Both the position numbers and the translations under genes were made by a program. From Micromonospora sp. WMMA1363 (GTDB lineage: Bacteria; Actinomycetota; Actinomycetes; Mycobacteriales; Micromonosporaceae), in the NCBI RefSeq assembly GCF_030345795.1, contig NZ_JAUALB010000001.1, positions 987,001 through 1,051,000 on the forward strand: a DNA stretch of 64,000 nt, written 5' to 3'. This document shows, in pieces, positions 40,740-49,869 of the stretch. Below the pieces are notes generated by a model. It saw nothing but the letters and a program-made list of their open reading frames with translations. It was not told where the DNA came from and did no database searches. Numbering within the stretch: the stretch's first letter is position 1; each line of letters begins with the position of its first letter.

Positions 40740-41657
40740 GTGACCGCAGACGATCGACGGCCCACCGGCCCGGTCGCCGTTCTGGCCAATCCGACCGCAG
40801 GCCGGGGACGCCAGCGAGGATTGCTGCCCCAGCTGGTGGACCGGCTCGCCGCGGGCGGACGGCCGGTGCGGGTGCTGGAGGCACGGACCGCGGCGCGGGC
40901 GCAGGCGGCCTGCCACGAGGCTGTCGCGGAGGGCGCGTCGGCCCTGGTCGCCGTCGGCGGCGACGGCACCGTGCACCTTGCCCTGCAGGCGGTGGCGGGC
41001 ACGTCGGTGCCGTTCGGACCGGTGCCGGTGGGAACCGGCAACGACTTCGCGGTCGAGACCGGGTTCCCGGCGGACCCCCTCGCGGCCGCGGACGTGATCG
41101 CGGCGGCGCTGCGCGACGGACGGTCCCACTCGGTCGACCTGGGGCGGATCACCGCGGGGGACGGCAGCCAGCGGTGGTACGGTGCGGTGCTCGCCGCCGG
41201 CTTCGACGCGATCGTCAACGAGCGGGCGAACCGGATGCACTGGCCGCGTGGTCCGCGCCGCTACGACCTGGCGATCCTGGTGGAGCTGGCCCGGCTGCGG
41301 CACCGCCGCTACACCCTGCGCCTGGACGGGGAGACGCACGCGGCGGACGCCGTCCTGGTCGCCGTTGGAAACTGTCCCAGCTACGGCGGCGGCATGCGGA
41401 TCTGCCCGGACGCCGATCCGGGCGACGGGCTGCTCGACGTCGTGGTGGGTGGGCGGTTCGACCGGTGCACGCTGATCCGGGTGAAGCCGCACATCTACCA
41501 GGGCACGCACGTCGGGCACCCGTTGGTGCGCAGCTACCGGGCACGGACCGTGGAACTGGCCGCGACGGGCATCACCACGTACGCCGACGGCGAGCGGGCG
41601 GCCGACCTACCAGTGACGATCACCGCCGTCCCGGGCGCGGTGCGGCTGCTGCGTTGA
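40740..41657 (+). CDS. Diacylglycerol/sphingosine kinase-family lipid kinase
   Basis: A 305-residue enzyme. VLANPTAGRGRQRGLLPQLV and the nucleotide loop GGDGTVHLALQAVAGT identify the DAGK catalytic domain; PVPVGTGNDFAVETG and the C-terminal GLLDVVVGGRFDR complete it. Targets may include diacylglycerol or related lipids. GTG 40740 is chosen over GTG 40731 because TACGGT at 40727-40732 lies seven bases upstream. The 3' end overlaps the convergent EamA gene by 38 bases. Confidence 0.9.
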   Translation: MTADDRRPTGPVAVLANPTAGRGRQRGLLPQLVDRLAAGGRPVRVLEARTAARAQAACHEAVAEGASALVAVGGDGTVHLALQAVAGTSVPFGPVPVGTGNDFAVETGFPADPLAAADVIAAALRDGRSHSVDLGRITAGDGSQRWYGAVLAAGFDAIVNERANRMHWPRGPRRYDLAILVELARLRHRRYTLRLDGETHAADAVLVAVGNCPSYGGGMRICPDADPGDGLLDVVVGGRFDRCTLIRVKPHIYQGTHVGHPLVRSYRARTVELAATGITTYADGERAADLPVTITAVPGAVRLLR

Positions 41658-42534
41658 TCCGGACCGCGCCGACGCTGGCGGCGATCACCAGCCCGATCGC
41701 GAGCACCTCGCCGGCGCTGAGCCGCTGCCGCAGCACCAGCCAGCCGGCGAGGGCGGCGATGGCCGGACCGAGGCTCGTCAGGACCGCGAAGGTGGCGGTG
41801 GGCAGCCGGCGCAGGGCGAGCAGTTCCATGGTGTAGGGGGCCACCGAGGAGAGGACGGCGACCGCACCGCCCAGCGCCAGCACAGTCGGGTCCAGCAGCG
41901 CGGTGCCGGACTCGGCCAAACCCGGTGGCAGGGTGAGCAACGCGGCGGCGGCCATCGCCAGGGCGAGCCCATCGGCACCGGGGAAGCGGCGGCCGACCCG
42001 GGCGCTGAACACGATGTAGCCCGCCCACATCACTCCGGCCGCCAGAGCCAGGCCGGTGCCGACCGGGTCCAGCCGGTCGAAGCCGCCCCGGCCGAGCAGC
42101 GCCACCCCGGCGAGCGCGAGCAGTGCACAGCACCAACTGGCGGTGCGGTGCGTGGTGATCACCGACAGCGCCAGCGGACCGAGCACCTCCAGGGTCACCG
42201 CCGGTCCCAGCGGAACGCGCTCGATGGCCTGGTAGAACAGCGAGTTCATGCCGGCCAGCGCGACACCGAACGCGCCGACGGCCGCCCAGTCGCTGCGGCC
42301 GTGCCCACGGAGCCGGGGCCGGCAGACCGCCAGCAGCAGCACGGCGGCCACGGTCAGCCGCAGCGTCACCGCCCCGGCGACTCCGGACCGGGGGAAGAGC
42401 AGGGCGGCTATCGCCGACCCGAACTGCACCGACAGCGCCCCGCCGAGCACGAGGCCCACCGGGCCGAGGCCGCCGCGGGGCCGTCGGGTCGGTGCAGAAC
42501 CGGGTGTCGGTCGGTCGAGCCGGGTGTCGGTCAC
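41620..42534 (-). CDS. EamA/DMT-family transporter
   Basis: A 304-residue exporter with ten predicted transmembrane helices in two EamA repeats, for example MNSLFYQAIERVPLGPAVTL and APYTMELLALRRLPTATFAV. Family members export amino acids or metabolites. The frame is open to 42666, but GTG 42534 is supported by TAGCGT (42542-42547 on the minus strand) seven bases upstream. It is divergent from a LysR regulator, the standard layout for a regulator and its exporter target. Confidence 0.9.
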   Translation of the reverse strand: MTDTRLDRPTPGSAPTRRPRGGLGPVGLVLGGALSVQFGSAIAALLFPRSGVAGAVTLRLTVAAVLLLAVCRPRLRGHGRSDWAAVGAFGVALAGMNSLFYQAIERVPLGPAVTLEVLGPLALSVITTHRTASWCCALLALAGVALLGRGGFDRLDPVGTGLALAAGVMWAGYIVFSARVGRRFPGADGLALAMAAAALLTLPPGLAESGTALLDPTVLALGGAVAVLSSVAPYTMELLALRRLPTATFAVLTSLGPAIAALAGWLVLRQRLSAGEVLAIGLVIAASVGAVRINAAAAPRPGRR

Positions 42535-42604
42535 ACCCTCGACGCTAGGAGCTGCCGTCGGCGGGCGGAAATGCCGGTTCCGCCGGTGCCTATGCTTTCC
42601 ACGT
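42535..42604. promoter_or_regulatory. Divergent leaderless promoters, EamA exporter and LysR
   Basis: Only 70 bases separate the two starts. TAGCGT (minus, 42542-42547) serves the exporter and TATGCT (42591-42596) the LysR gene, eight bases from its ATG. Any LysR operator must lie in the 43 bases between them; I see no obvious T-N11-A site. Confidence 0.55.
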
Positions 42605-43459
42605 ATGACCGTGGAACTACGCCACCTGCGTGCCCTCCTCGCCATCGCCGAGGAGGGCAGCATCACCCGCGCGGCGGTCCGGCTCCGGCTGACTCAGCCC
42701 GCGGTGTCCCGAACGCTGCGCCAACTCGAGACGCATCTTGGCCTACGGCTGGTCGACCGGTCCACCCACCACCTGGAACTCACCAGCGTGGGCCGGGCGT
42801 ACCGGGACCGGGCCGCCGCCGCCGTGGCCGCGGTCGACGACGTGCTCGACCCGGAGCACGCGGGCGGGCGGCCGATCCGGCTCGGGCACGCCTGGTCGGC
42901 GCTGGGCGAGCACACCGTCAGCCTGCTGCGCCGCTGGCGTCGGGTGCGCCCGGAGACGCCGCTGGAGCTGCTGCGCATCGACGAGCGTAGCGCCGGGCTG
43001 GCCCAGGGCCGGGTCGACGTCGCCGTCCTGCGGCAACCGGTCGACCTGCCCGGGGTGCGGGCGCACCGCCTGCGCACCGAACCGCGGCTCGCCACCGTGC
43101 CGGTGGACAGCCCACTGGCCCAGCGAGCCAGCCTGGCACTCGCCGACCTGGCAGACCAGCCGATCGCCGTGAACGCCGGGACCGGTACCACCACGCTGGA
43201 CCTGTGGCCGGCCGGGTGCGCCCCCGCCGTCGTGGTGCACGTCGCCAACACCGACGATTGGCTGGCGGCGATCAGCGCTGGTCGCGCGGTGGGGGTCACC
43301 ACCTCGGCGACCGCCGCCATGCATCCGAGTCCGGCGGTGGTCTACCTGCCGCTGACGGACGCCCCCGCGGTGACCGTCCTGCTGGCCTGGCGCCACCCGC
43401 CTGGTCATCCGGCACTCGCCGACCTGGTCGCGTTGGCCCGGGAGGTCGTCTCCGGGTGA
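42605..43459 (+). CDS. LysR-family transcriptional regulator
   Basis: A 284-residue regulator. The winged helix is ELRHLRALLAIAEEGSITRA followed by LRLTQPAVSRTLRQLE; the rest is the periplasmic-binding-like effector domain. The long in-frame upstream extension (to 42248) is shadow of the exporter gene, and ATG 42605 is fixed by the -10 box at 42591. The likely target is the divergent EamA exporter, with the exported compound or a precursor as effector. Confidence 0.9.
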   Translation: MTVELRHLRALLAIAEEGSITRAAVRLRLTQPAVSRTLRQLETHLGLRLVDRSTHHLELTSVGRAYRDRAAAAVAAVDDVLDPEHAGGRPIRLGHAWSALGEHTVSLLRRWRRVRPETPLELLRIDERSAGLAQGRVDVAVLRQPVDLPGVRAHRLRTEPRLATVPVDSPLAQRASLALADLADQPIAVNAGTGTTTLDLWPAGCAPAVVVHVANTDDWLAAISAGRAVGVTTSATAAMHPSPAVVYLPLTDAPAVTVLLAWRHPPGHPALADLVALAREVVSG

Positions 43460-43466
43460 TTACCGC

Positions 43467-44237
43467 TCAGCCGGGCCGGGTCAGGTCGAGCACCGCGCCG
43501 AGGCCGTTCGGGCAGCCGGCGTCGGCGGCGGGCAGCACCAGCACCGCGCAGCCGGCGGCCACCGCGCCCGCGTCGGCGGGGGTGTCCCCGACCATGAGCG
43601 CGTGCTCCGGGTCGACCCCCAGCATTCCGCAGGCACGCAGGAAGATGCCCGGGTCGGGCTTGCACCGGCCGACCTCGTACGACAGGACGAACGCGTCCAC
43701 CAGGTCGGTGAACCCCCAGGCGGCGAAGAGTGGCCGGATGTCGAAGCCGATGTTGCTGACCACGCCGACGCGGATCCCGGCGGCGCGCAGCGCGCCCAGG
43801 GTGGGGGCGGTGTCCGGGTAGGGCACCCAGCCCGCGGGCACCAGCAGCCGCTCGTAGAGCGCCTCGGCCAGTCCTTCGATGCCGGCGTCGACGGTCGACG
43901 CGAGGCCGGTGTACGCGCCGCGGTGGGCGTGCGGGTACAGGTCCCGGGCCGCCCACAGCTCGGCCAGCGCGGGCGGGACCCGGGCTGGCAGCGGGCCGCC
44001 CGCCCGCCCGGCGGTGAGCAGCCGGTCGGCCAGCGCGGTCGCCCGGACCCGGTCGAGCGTGACACCGCAGGACTCGGCCGCCCCGGTTACCCATGCGCCT
44101 GCCTCTTCCACCTGGGCGAGCGTGCCGTGGAAGTCGAAAAGCACCCCCGCCACCGGCCGGCGGGGCGCCTCTCGGGCGGCGGTCTCGGCGGGGTTGTCCG
44201 GGGCGGGCGGGTGGGTGGGTTCGGTACGGTCCGGCAC
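43467..44237 (-). CDS. HAD-superfamily hydrolase
   Basis: A 256-residue HAD protein. LFDFHGTLAQVEEAGAW carries the first catalytic Asp in the form DFHGT, with His in place of the usual Asp/Asn region. VVSNIGFDIRPL is motif II, CKPDPGIF holds the Lys, and MVGDTPADAGAV is motif IV. GTG 44237 follows TAGGGT (minus, 44245-44250) by seven bases, so the longer frame is shadow of the helicase. Substrate unknown. Confidence 0.87.
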   Translation of the reverse strand: MPDRTEPTHPPAPDNPAETAAREAPRRPVAGVLFDFHGTLAQVEEAGAWVTGAAESCGVTLDRVRATALADRLLTAGRAGGPLPARVPPALAELWAARDLYPHAHRGAYTGLASTVDAGIEGLAEALYERLLVPAGWVPYPDTAPTLGALRAAGIRVGVVSNIGFDIRPLFAAWGFTDLVDAFVLSYEVGRCKPDPGIFLRACGMLGVDPEHALMVGDTPADAGAVAAGCAVLVLPAADAGCPNGLGAVLDLTRPG

Positions 44238-44324
44238 GTCGTGCACCCTACCGATCGCCCCGGACGGGCCCGGACCGGACGGCCTGGTCGGTGTCGGGGG
44301 ACAGCACGCACTAACCTTGGTCAC
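44238..44324. promoter_or_regulatory. Divergent leaderless promoters, HAD hydrolase and helicase
   Basis: TAGGGT on the minus strand (44245-44250) is seven bases before the HAD start; TAACCT at 44312-44317 is seven bases before the helicase ATG. The two transcripts share 87 bases. Confidence 0.6.
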
Positions 44325-47114
44325 ATGTCGAGCCCCGCCGAGCGGTACGCCGCGGCGCGCCGCCGGGCCGCGCAGGCCTCCCACTTCCCGGCGCTGGACG
44401 AGTTCGCCTTCGATCTTGGGTTCGACCTCGACGACTTCCAGCGGGAGGCGTGCCAGGCGCTGGAGCGGGGTAGCGGCGTTTTGGTGTGCGCCCCCACCGG
44501 GGCCGGCAAGACCGTGGTCGGCGAGTTCGCCGTCCACCTGGCGCTGCGCGGCGCATCCGGCGCGCCGGCCGCCGCCGACGCCCCCGCCCGGCGTAAGTGC
44601 TTCTACACGACTCCCATCAAGGCGCTGTCGAACCAGAAGTACCACGACCTGGTCGACCGCTACGGCGCAGCGCAGGTCGGGCTGCTCACCGGCGACAACG
44701 CCATCAACGGCGACGCCCCCGTGGTGGTGATGACCACCGAGGTGCTGCGCAACATGCTCTACGCCGGCTCGGCCACGCTGGAGGGCCTGGCGTACGTGGT
44801 GATGGACGAGGTGCACTACCTCGCCGACCGGTTCCGGGGCGGTGTGTGGGAAGAGGTGATCATCCATCTTCCCGCCTCGGTCACCCTGGTCTCCCTCTCG
44901 GCGACGGTGTCCAACGCCGAGGAATTCGCCGACTGGCTGGTGACCGTGCGGGGCGAGACCGCGGTGGTGGTCAGCGAGCACCGACCGGTGCCGCTGTGGC
45001 AGCACATGCTCGTCGGCCGGCGGATGTTCGATCTGTTCCACGACGCCGACGCGGCCCGCAAGCACGACGTACACCCGGAACTGCTGCGCTACACCCGGGA
45101 CACCTTGCGTCGCCTGGAACTGGGCGAGGGGCGCGGCGCGGGGCCGGGCGGCGGCCGGCGCGGACCGCGCTGGCGGGGGCCGCTGCGGCCGGACATCGTC
45201 GACCGGCTCGACCGGGAGGGGCTGCTGCCGGCGATCCTGTTCATCTTCAGTCGGGCCGGCTGCGACGCCGCGGTGCAGCAGTGCCTCGCCGCCGGGCTGC
45301 GGCTCACCAGCCCGGAGGAGCGGGCGGAGATCCGGCGGGTGGTGGAGAGCCGGGTCACCGCGATTCCCGGCGAGGACCTGTCGGTGCTCGGGTACTGGGA
45401 ATGGCTCGATGGGCTGGAGCGGGGGCTGGCCGCGCACCACGCGGGCATGCTGCCGGCGTTCAAGGAGGTCGTCGAGGAACTGTTCGTACGGGGCCTGGTG
45501 AAGGCGGTGTTCGCCACCGAGACACTGGCGTTGGGAATCAACATGCCGGCCCGTTGCGTGGTCCTGGAACGCCTGGTGAAGTACAACGGCGAGGCTCATG
45601 TCGACCTCACGCCAGGGGAGTACACGCAGCTCACCGGCCGGGCCGGCCGGCGGGGTATCGACGTGGAGGGGCACGCCGTCGTGGTGTGGTCGCCGGAGAC
45701 GGATCCGCGGCACGTGGCCGGCCTGGCGTCGACCCGCACGTACCCGCTGCGGTCCAGCTTCCGGCCGTCGTACAACATGGCCGTCAACCTGGTCGGCACG
45801 GTCGGCGCGGAGCCGGCTCGGGCGCTGCTCGAGGCGAGCTTCGCGCAGTTCCAGGCGGACCGGTCGGTGGTCGGCCTGGCCCGGCAGGTCCAGCGCAACA
45901 CCGAGACGATCGAGGCGTACGGGGCGGAGGCGGCCTGCCAACACGGGGACTTCGACGCGTATTTCGCGCTGCGGGTGGCGATCGCCGACCGGGAGCGGTC
46001 CCTCGCCCGGCAGGGGCAGAGCCAGCGCAAGGCGGCGGCGATCGCGTCCCTGGAGCGGTTACGGATCGGCGACGTGATCCGGGTGCCGTCCGGGCGGCGG
46101 GCTGGCCTCGCGGTGGTGCTCGATCCCGCCACCGGCGGCTTCGGCGAGCCGCGCCCGCTGGTGCTCACCCAGGATCGGTGGGCCGGTCGGGTCAGCCCGG
46201 GTGACTTCACCACACCTGCCGAGGTGCTCGCCCGGATCCGGGTGCCGAAGCACTTCAACCACCGTTCCCCGGCCGCCCGGCGGGACTTGGCCGCCGAGGT
46301 CAGCGGCACCGGCCTGGACCGGCACGGCGGTCGCCGGGGCAGCCGGTCCCGGCAGACGACGGGGGAGGACCACCGGCTCTCCCAGCTCCGCACCGAGCTG
46401 CGCCGGCACCCGTGCCACGCCTGCCCGGACCGGGACGAGCACGCCCGCTGGGCCGAGCGCCGCCGCCGGCTGGAGAAGGACACCGAGGAGCTCCGGCAGC
46501 GGGTGGCCGGCCGGACCGGCTCACTCGCCCGGACGTTCGACCGGATCGTCGCCCTGCTGACCGCCCGCGGCTACCTCGCGCCCGACGGGGCGGTCACCGA
46601 CGCCGGGCGGACGCTGGGCCGGATCTGGACCGAGGCGGACCTGCTGGTCGCGGAGTGCCTGCGGCGCGGCGTCTGGGACGGGCTCAGCCCGGCCGAGCTG
46701 GCAGCGGCGGTGTCGGTGGTGGTTTTCGAGGCCCGCCGCGACGTCGACGAACGGGCGTCGCTGCCGCGGGGTGCTGCGGCGGAGGCGGTCGACGCGACCC
46801 TGAAGCTGTGGAGTGAGATCGAGGCCGACGAGGCGGCCCGGGGCCTGGGGGGCACCCGCGAGCCGGATCTCGGCTTCGCCTGGCCGATCTACCGCTGGGC
46901 GCGTGGGGAAGCTCTCGCGAAGGTACTTGCCAGCGGTCACGAGATCGACGGGGAGATGCCGGCCGGCGACTTCGTCCGTTGGGCCCGGCAGGTGGTCGAC
47001 CTACTCGGTCAGCTCGCCGATTCCGGAGGGGCTTCGGCCGAGCTGCGGTCCACCGCCCGGCTGGCCATCGCCGCCGTGAACCGTGGCGTACTGGCGTATC
47101 AGGCCGCCGCCTGA
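44325..47114 (+). CDS. helY: DEAD/DEAH-box RNA helicase, HelY (Ski2/Mtr4-like)
   Basis: A 929-residue superfamily-2 helicase. Motif I APTGAGKTVVGEFAVHLAL, motif II MDEVHYLADRFRGGVWEE, motif III SLSATVSNAEEFA, and motif VI QLTGRAGRRGID are all intact, followed by a DSHCT-like C-terminal region. In actinobacteria this family is called HelY and is linked to RNA turnover. ATG 44325 lies seven bases after TAACCT. Nothing in the frame is broken. Confidence 0.92.
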   Translation: MSSPAERYAAARRRAAQASHFPALDEFAFDLGFDLDDFQREACQALERGSGVLVCAPTGAGKTVVGEFAVHLALRGASGAPAAADAPARRKCFYTTPIKALSNQKYHDLVDRYGAAQVGLLTGDNAINGDAPVVVMTTEVLRNMLYAGSATLEGLAYVVMDEVHYLADRFRGGVWEEVIIHLPASVTLVSLSATVSNAEEFADWLVTVRGETAVVVSEHRPVPLWQHMLVGRRMFDLFHDADAARKHDVHPELLRYTRDTLRRLELGEGRGAGPGGGRRGPRWRGPLRPDIVDRLDREGLLPAILFIFSRAGCDAAVQQCLAAGLRLTSPEERAEIRRVVESRVTAIPGEDLSVLGYWEWLDGLERGLAAHHAGMLPAFKEVVEELFVRGLVKAVFATETLALGINMPARCVVLERLVKYNGEAHVDLTPGEYTQLTGRAGRRGIDVEGHAVVVWSPETDPRHVAGLASTRTYPLRSSFRPSYNMAVNLVGTVGAEPARALLEASFAQFQADRSVVGLARQVQRNTETIEAYGAEAACQHGDFDAYFALRVAIADRERSLARQGQSQRKAAAIASLERLRIGDVIRVPSGRRAGLAVVLDPATGGFGEPRPLVLTQDRWAGRVSPGDFTTPAEVLARIRVPKHFNHRSPAARRDLAAEVSGTGLDRHGGRRGSRSRQTTGEDHRLSQLRTELRRHPCHACPDRDEHARWAERRRRLEKDTEELRQRVAGRTGSLARTFDRIVALLTARGYLAPDGAVTDAGRTLGRIWTEADLLVAECLRRGVWDGLSPAELAAAVSVVVFEARRDVDERASLPRGAAAEAVDATLKLWSEIEADEAARGLGGTREPDLGFAWPIYRWARGEALAKVLASGHEIDGEMPAGDFVRWARQVVDLLGQLADSGGASAELRSTARLAIAAVNRGVLAYQAAA

Positions 47115-47282
47115 CATCACTCAGAGTCGCTGTCGGTCCCCGGTCGGTCGCCTCGCTCGGTCACCGCGGCGCCGCCAGATCATCCACCTCGGGTACCGGT
47201 CTGGTCGATGCTGGCCGACGGAGCCCGGTACCGCCCACCGGTTTGTGGGGCGAGGACGGCCGGTCGTCCCCGCCCCGTCGGG

Positions 47283-48639
47283 TCAGGGCAGTGCCTTCAG
47301 AAACGGCCCGTGGTGGAGCCGGAACTCCCAGTCGTAGTACCGATCCCAGTTGATCGACCAGGTCATCAGGCCCCGGAGGTTCGGGTTGGTGCCGCTGCGC
47401 GGCGTGTACGAGCCGCAGCTGTGGCCGTGTACCAGGCAGGTGACGGCCGTCTGCACCCCGGCCGGCGAAACGTAACCGTTGCCGGCGCTGACGGAGGACG
47501 GCGCGCCGACGGCAACCTGGTCCTCCCGCAGGGCGGCAAAGACGCGGTCCGGGTTCCCGGCCACCGGGAAGCCGGCAAGGAGCATGTCGGTCATCGCGAT
47601 GTGGAAGTCCGCTCCGCCCATCGTGTGGTACTGATTGTCCAGTCCGACGATCGGCCCGGAGTTGTCGTCCTGCACGTGCACGGTGATGTCGTTGCGCAGG
47701 GCGTGGATGACCGGCAGGTACGATCCGGCGCGTGGGTCCTGCAAAAGCCCCACGGTCCGGGTCCGTAGAACTGGTAGCCGAGCTGCACGAAGAACGTCTC
47801 CGGCGCCATGGTGAGCATGAAGTCGGCCCCGTGCCGCTGCTTGAGACTGCGGATCGCGGAGATCAGGTTGACGATCACCGGCGTGGTGGGGTTGCGGAAA
47901 TCGGTGTCACCGGCGTTCAGATGGAGTGAATGCCCCTCGAAGTCGATGTCCAGACCGTCGAGGCCGTACCGGTCGATGATCGCCGAAACCGACTGGACGA
48001 ACGTGTCCCGCGCGCCGGCCGTGGTGAGCTGGACCTGACCGTTCTGCCCGCCGATCGAGAGCAGCACCTTCTTGCCCTGCCGCTGCTTGGCGCGGATCGC
48101 GGCGATGAATTCGGCCTCGCTTTCGACGCCCGGGCACTCGGTGGGCGGGCAGAGCTGGAAGCGGATGTCGCCGGAGGTCACGCTCGTCGGCTCGCCGAAG
48201 GCAAGGTTGATGACGTCCCAGTCGGCCGGCACGTCGGCCATCCGGAGGTAGCCGGAACCGTTGGCGAAGCTTGCGTGTAGGTAGCCGATCCGGGCGTGCT
48301 TCGGCAGTTCGCCCGTCGGCGGCGTGGTCGCTGGCGGTGTGGTGGGTGGTGCGGTCGTGGGCGGGGGCGTGGTGGTCGGCGGACCGGTCGGGGTCGTCCC
48401 GCCGCCGCACGGCACGCCGTTCAGGGTGCAGTCGGTGGGGGAGCCGGAGCCGGTGGCGAGGAAGCCGAAGGAGACCGAGGCGCCCTCCCCTCCCATCCGG
48501 TGTCCCAGTCGGCGGTCTTGACGAAGGTGGCGGTGGGGCCGGCGGCCCGGGCCGGCACGGCCAGGACGAGCGTGGTGCCGACGACGGTGACAACGGCCGA
48601 GATCACGGCCAGTAACAGGTTGCGGGCGGGCTGACGCAT
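47283..48639 (-). pseudogene. Secreted GH18 chitinase, disrupted twice
   Basis: ATG 48639 opens a good signal peptide (MRQPARNLLLAVISAVVTVV) and the start of a CBM2 domain (ATFVKTADWDTGWEG). At about 48485-48495 the frame jumps to GASVSFGFLATGSG, the last strands of CBM2: some 70 residues are missing beside the repeat GGGAGGGGAGGG. A Pro/Thr linker follows, then the GH18 catalytic domain with DGLDIDFEGHS. Near 47745-47758 a second frameshift separates FYGPG from GLLQDPRAGSYLPVIHALR. The C-terminal part is intact to 47283. GGGAGG precedes the ATG. As sequenced, no functional product is made. Confidence 0.8.
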
Positions 48640-48680
48640 CCGGACCTCCCGGCACAAGGAGCCGTCGGATCGACGGATGT

Positions 48681-48703
48681 TTAATTAGTAAGATTGTTAA
48701 CTA
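48681..48703 (-). promoter_or_regulatory. AT-rich imperfect palindrome upstream of the chitinase gene
   Basis: The stretch TTAATTAGTAAGATTGTTAA with the following CTA is by far the most AT-rich in the neighbourhood and lies 42 bases before the chitinase start. TTAGTAA and TTAACTA form a rough inverted repeat. Similar TTA-rich boxes are seen upstream of secreted polysaccharide-hydrolase genes in related actinomycetes; a binding protein is not identified. Confidence 0.45.
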
Positions 48704-48801
48704 TCGTTGTCCAGTCGCGTGGACGCGACGGTGGTTCACGGTTGTCGTCCCCGCCGGCCGGCTCGGGCACCGCGTGTCCGCCGCCGGGGCGACGGCCGGA
48801 G

Positions 48802-49869
48802 TCACACCGCCGGGTACGCGTGTGTCTCGGCTGCCTCGACCGCGGCCCAGACCGGCTGCCCGGGCACCAGGCGCAGTGCCGCCGCGTCGGTCGGCGTGAC
48901 GTCGGCGGCGACCGCGATCGGCCCGTCCAGCTGCACGCGCACGTTGTCGCCGTACCGCTGCACGCCCGCGACCGTCGCCAGCCAGGTGTTGCGCGGGCTA
49001 CCGGTGGGCCGGTCGGGGTGCAGGGCCACCGCCGACGGCCGGAACGCCACGAAGGCGTCTCCGTGGAGCCGGTCGGCGACGGTGAGCACGAGTCCGGCCG
49101 CGATCCGGACGCTCTGCCCCTCGGCCTGTCCCCGGTGCAGGTTCAGACCGACCAGCCGGGCTACGTAGTCGGTGCGTGGCCGGGCGGTGACAGTCGCCGC
49201 GTCGCCCTCCTGCGCCACTCGGCCACCCTCCACGACGACCAGCCGGTCGGCGAGCACCAGAGCGTCCAACGGGTCGTGCGTGACCAGCACGGTGGCACCC
49301 GGGTGGGCGGCCAGGTGCCGGTGCAGTGCGGCGCGGGTGTCCAGCCGGGTCCGGGCGTCCAGGGCGGCGAGCGGCTCGTCCAGAAGCAGCAGCGCCGGCG
49401 CGACGGCGAGGGCGCGGGCCAGGGCTACCCGCTGCGCCTGCCCGCCGGAGAGCTGCCGGGGCCGTCGGTGGGTGTGCTCGGCCAGCCCCACCCGGGTCAG
49501 CCAGTCCTGCGCCGTCGCCCGTGCGGCGCGTCGGGCGGCACCATGCCGGCGCGGCCCGAACGCCACGTTGTCCAGCGCGCTCAGGTGTGGGAAGAGCAGA
49601 TAGTCCTGAAAGACGACTCCGACCGAGCGGCGTTCGGTGCGGACGAACGTGCGCCGGCCCGGACGGTCCAGGTCGGCGCCGTCCACGGTGACGTGACCGG
49701 CGGTCAACGGATGCAGCCCGGCCAGTGCCCGCAACGCGGTGGTCTTGCCGGCGCCGTTAGGGCCGAGCAGCGCCACCACCTCGCCAGCGGCCACCTCTAA
49801 CGGCACATCCAGGCGGAACTGGCCCCGGTCCACCACGAGGCGCGCGTCGAGCAGTGGTGCGGCGGTCAC
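48802..49869 (-). CDS. modC: Molybdate ABC transporter ATP-binding protein
   Basis: A 355-residue ATPase of the MolB/ModC type. Walker A is LLGPNGAGKTTALRALAGLH, the signature is LSGGQAQRVALARALAV, and Walker B is LLLLDEPLAALDART. The C-terminal 110 residues form a TOBE-like domain (GDNVRVQLDGPIAVAADVTP) typical of oxyanion importers. GTG 49869 overlaps the modB stop by four bases, so the very long upstream frame to 50784 is shadow. It energises the ModA/ModB importer. Confidence 0.9.
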   Translation of the reverse strand: MTAAPLLDARLVVDRGQFRLDVPLEVAAGEVVALLGPNGAGKTTALRALAGLHPLTAGHVTVDGADLDRPGRRTFVRTERRSVGVVFQDYLLFPHLSALDNVAFGPRRHGAARRAARATAQDWLTRVGLAEHTHRRPRQLSGGQAQRVALARALAVAPALLLLDEPLAALDARTRLDTRAALHRHLAAHPGATVLVTHDPLDALVLADRLVVVEGGRVAQEGDAATVTARPRTDYVARLVGLNLHRGQAEGQSVRIAAGLVLTVADRLHGDAFVAFRPSAVALHPDRPTGSPRNTWLATVAGVQRYGDNVRVQLDGPIAVAADVTPTDAAALRLVPGQPVWAAVEAAETHAYPAV

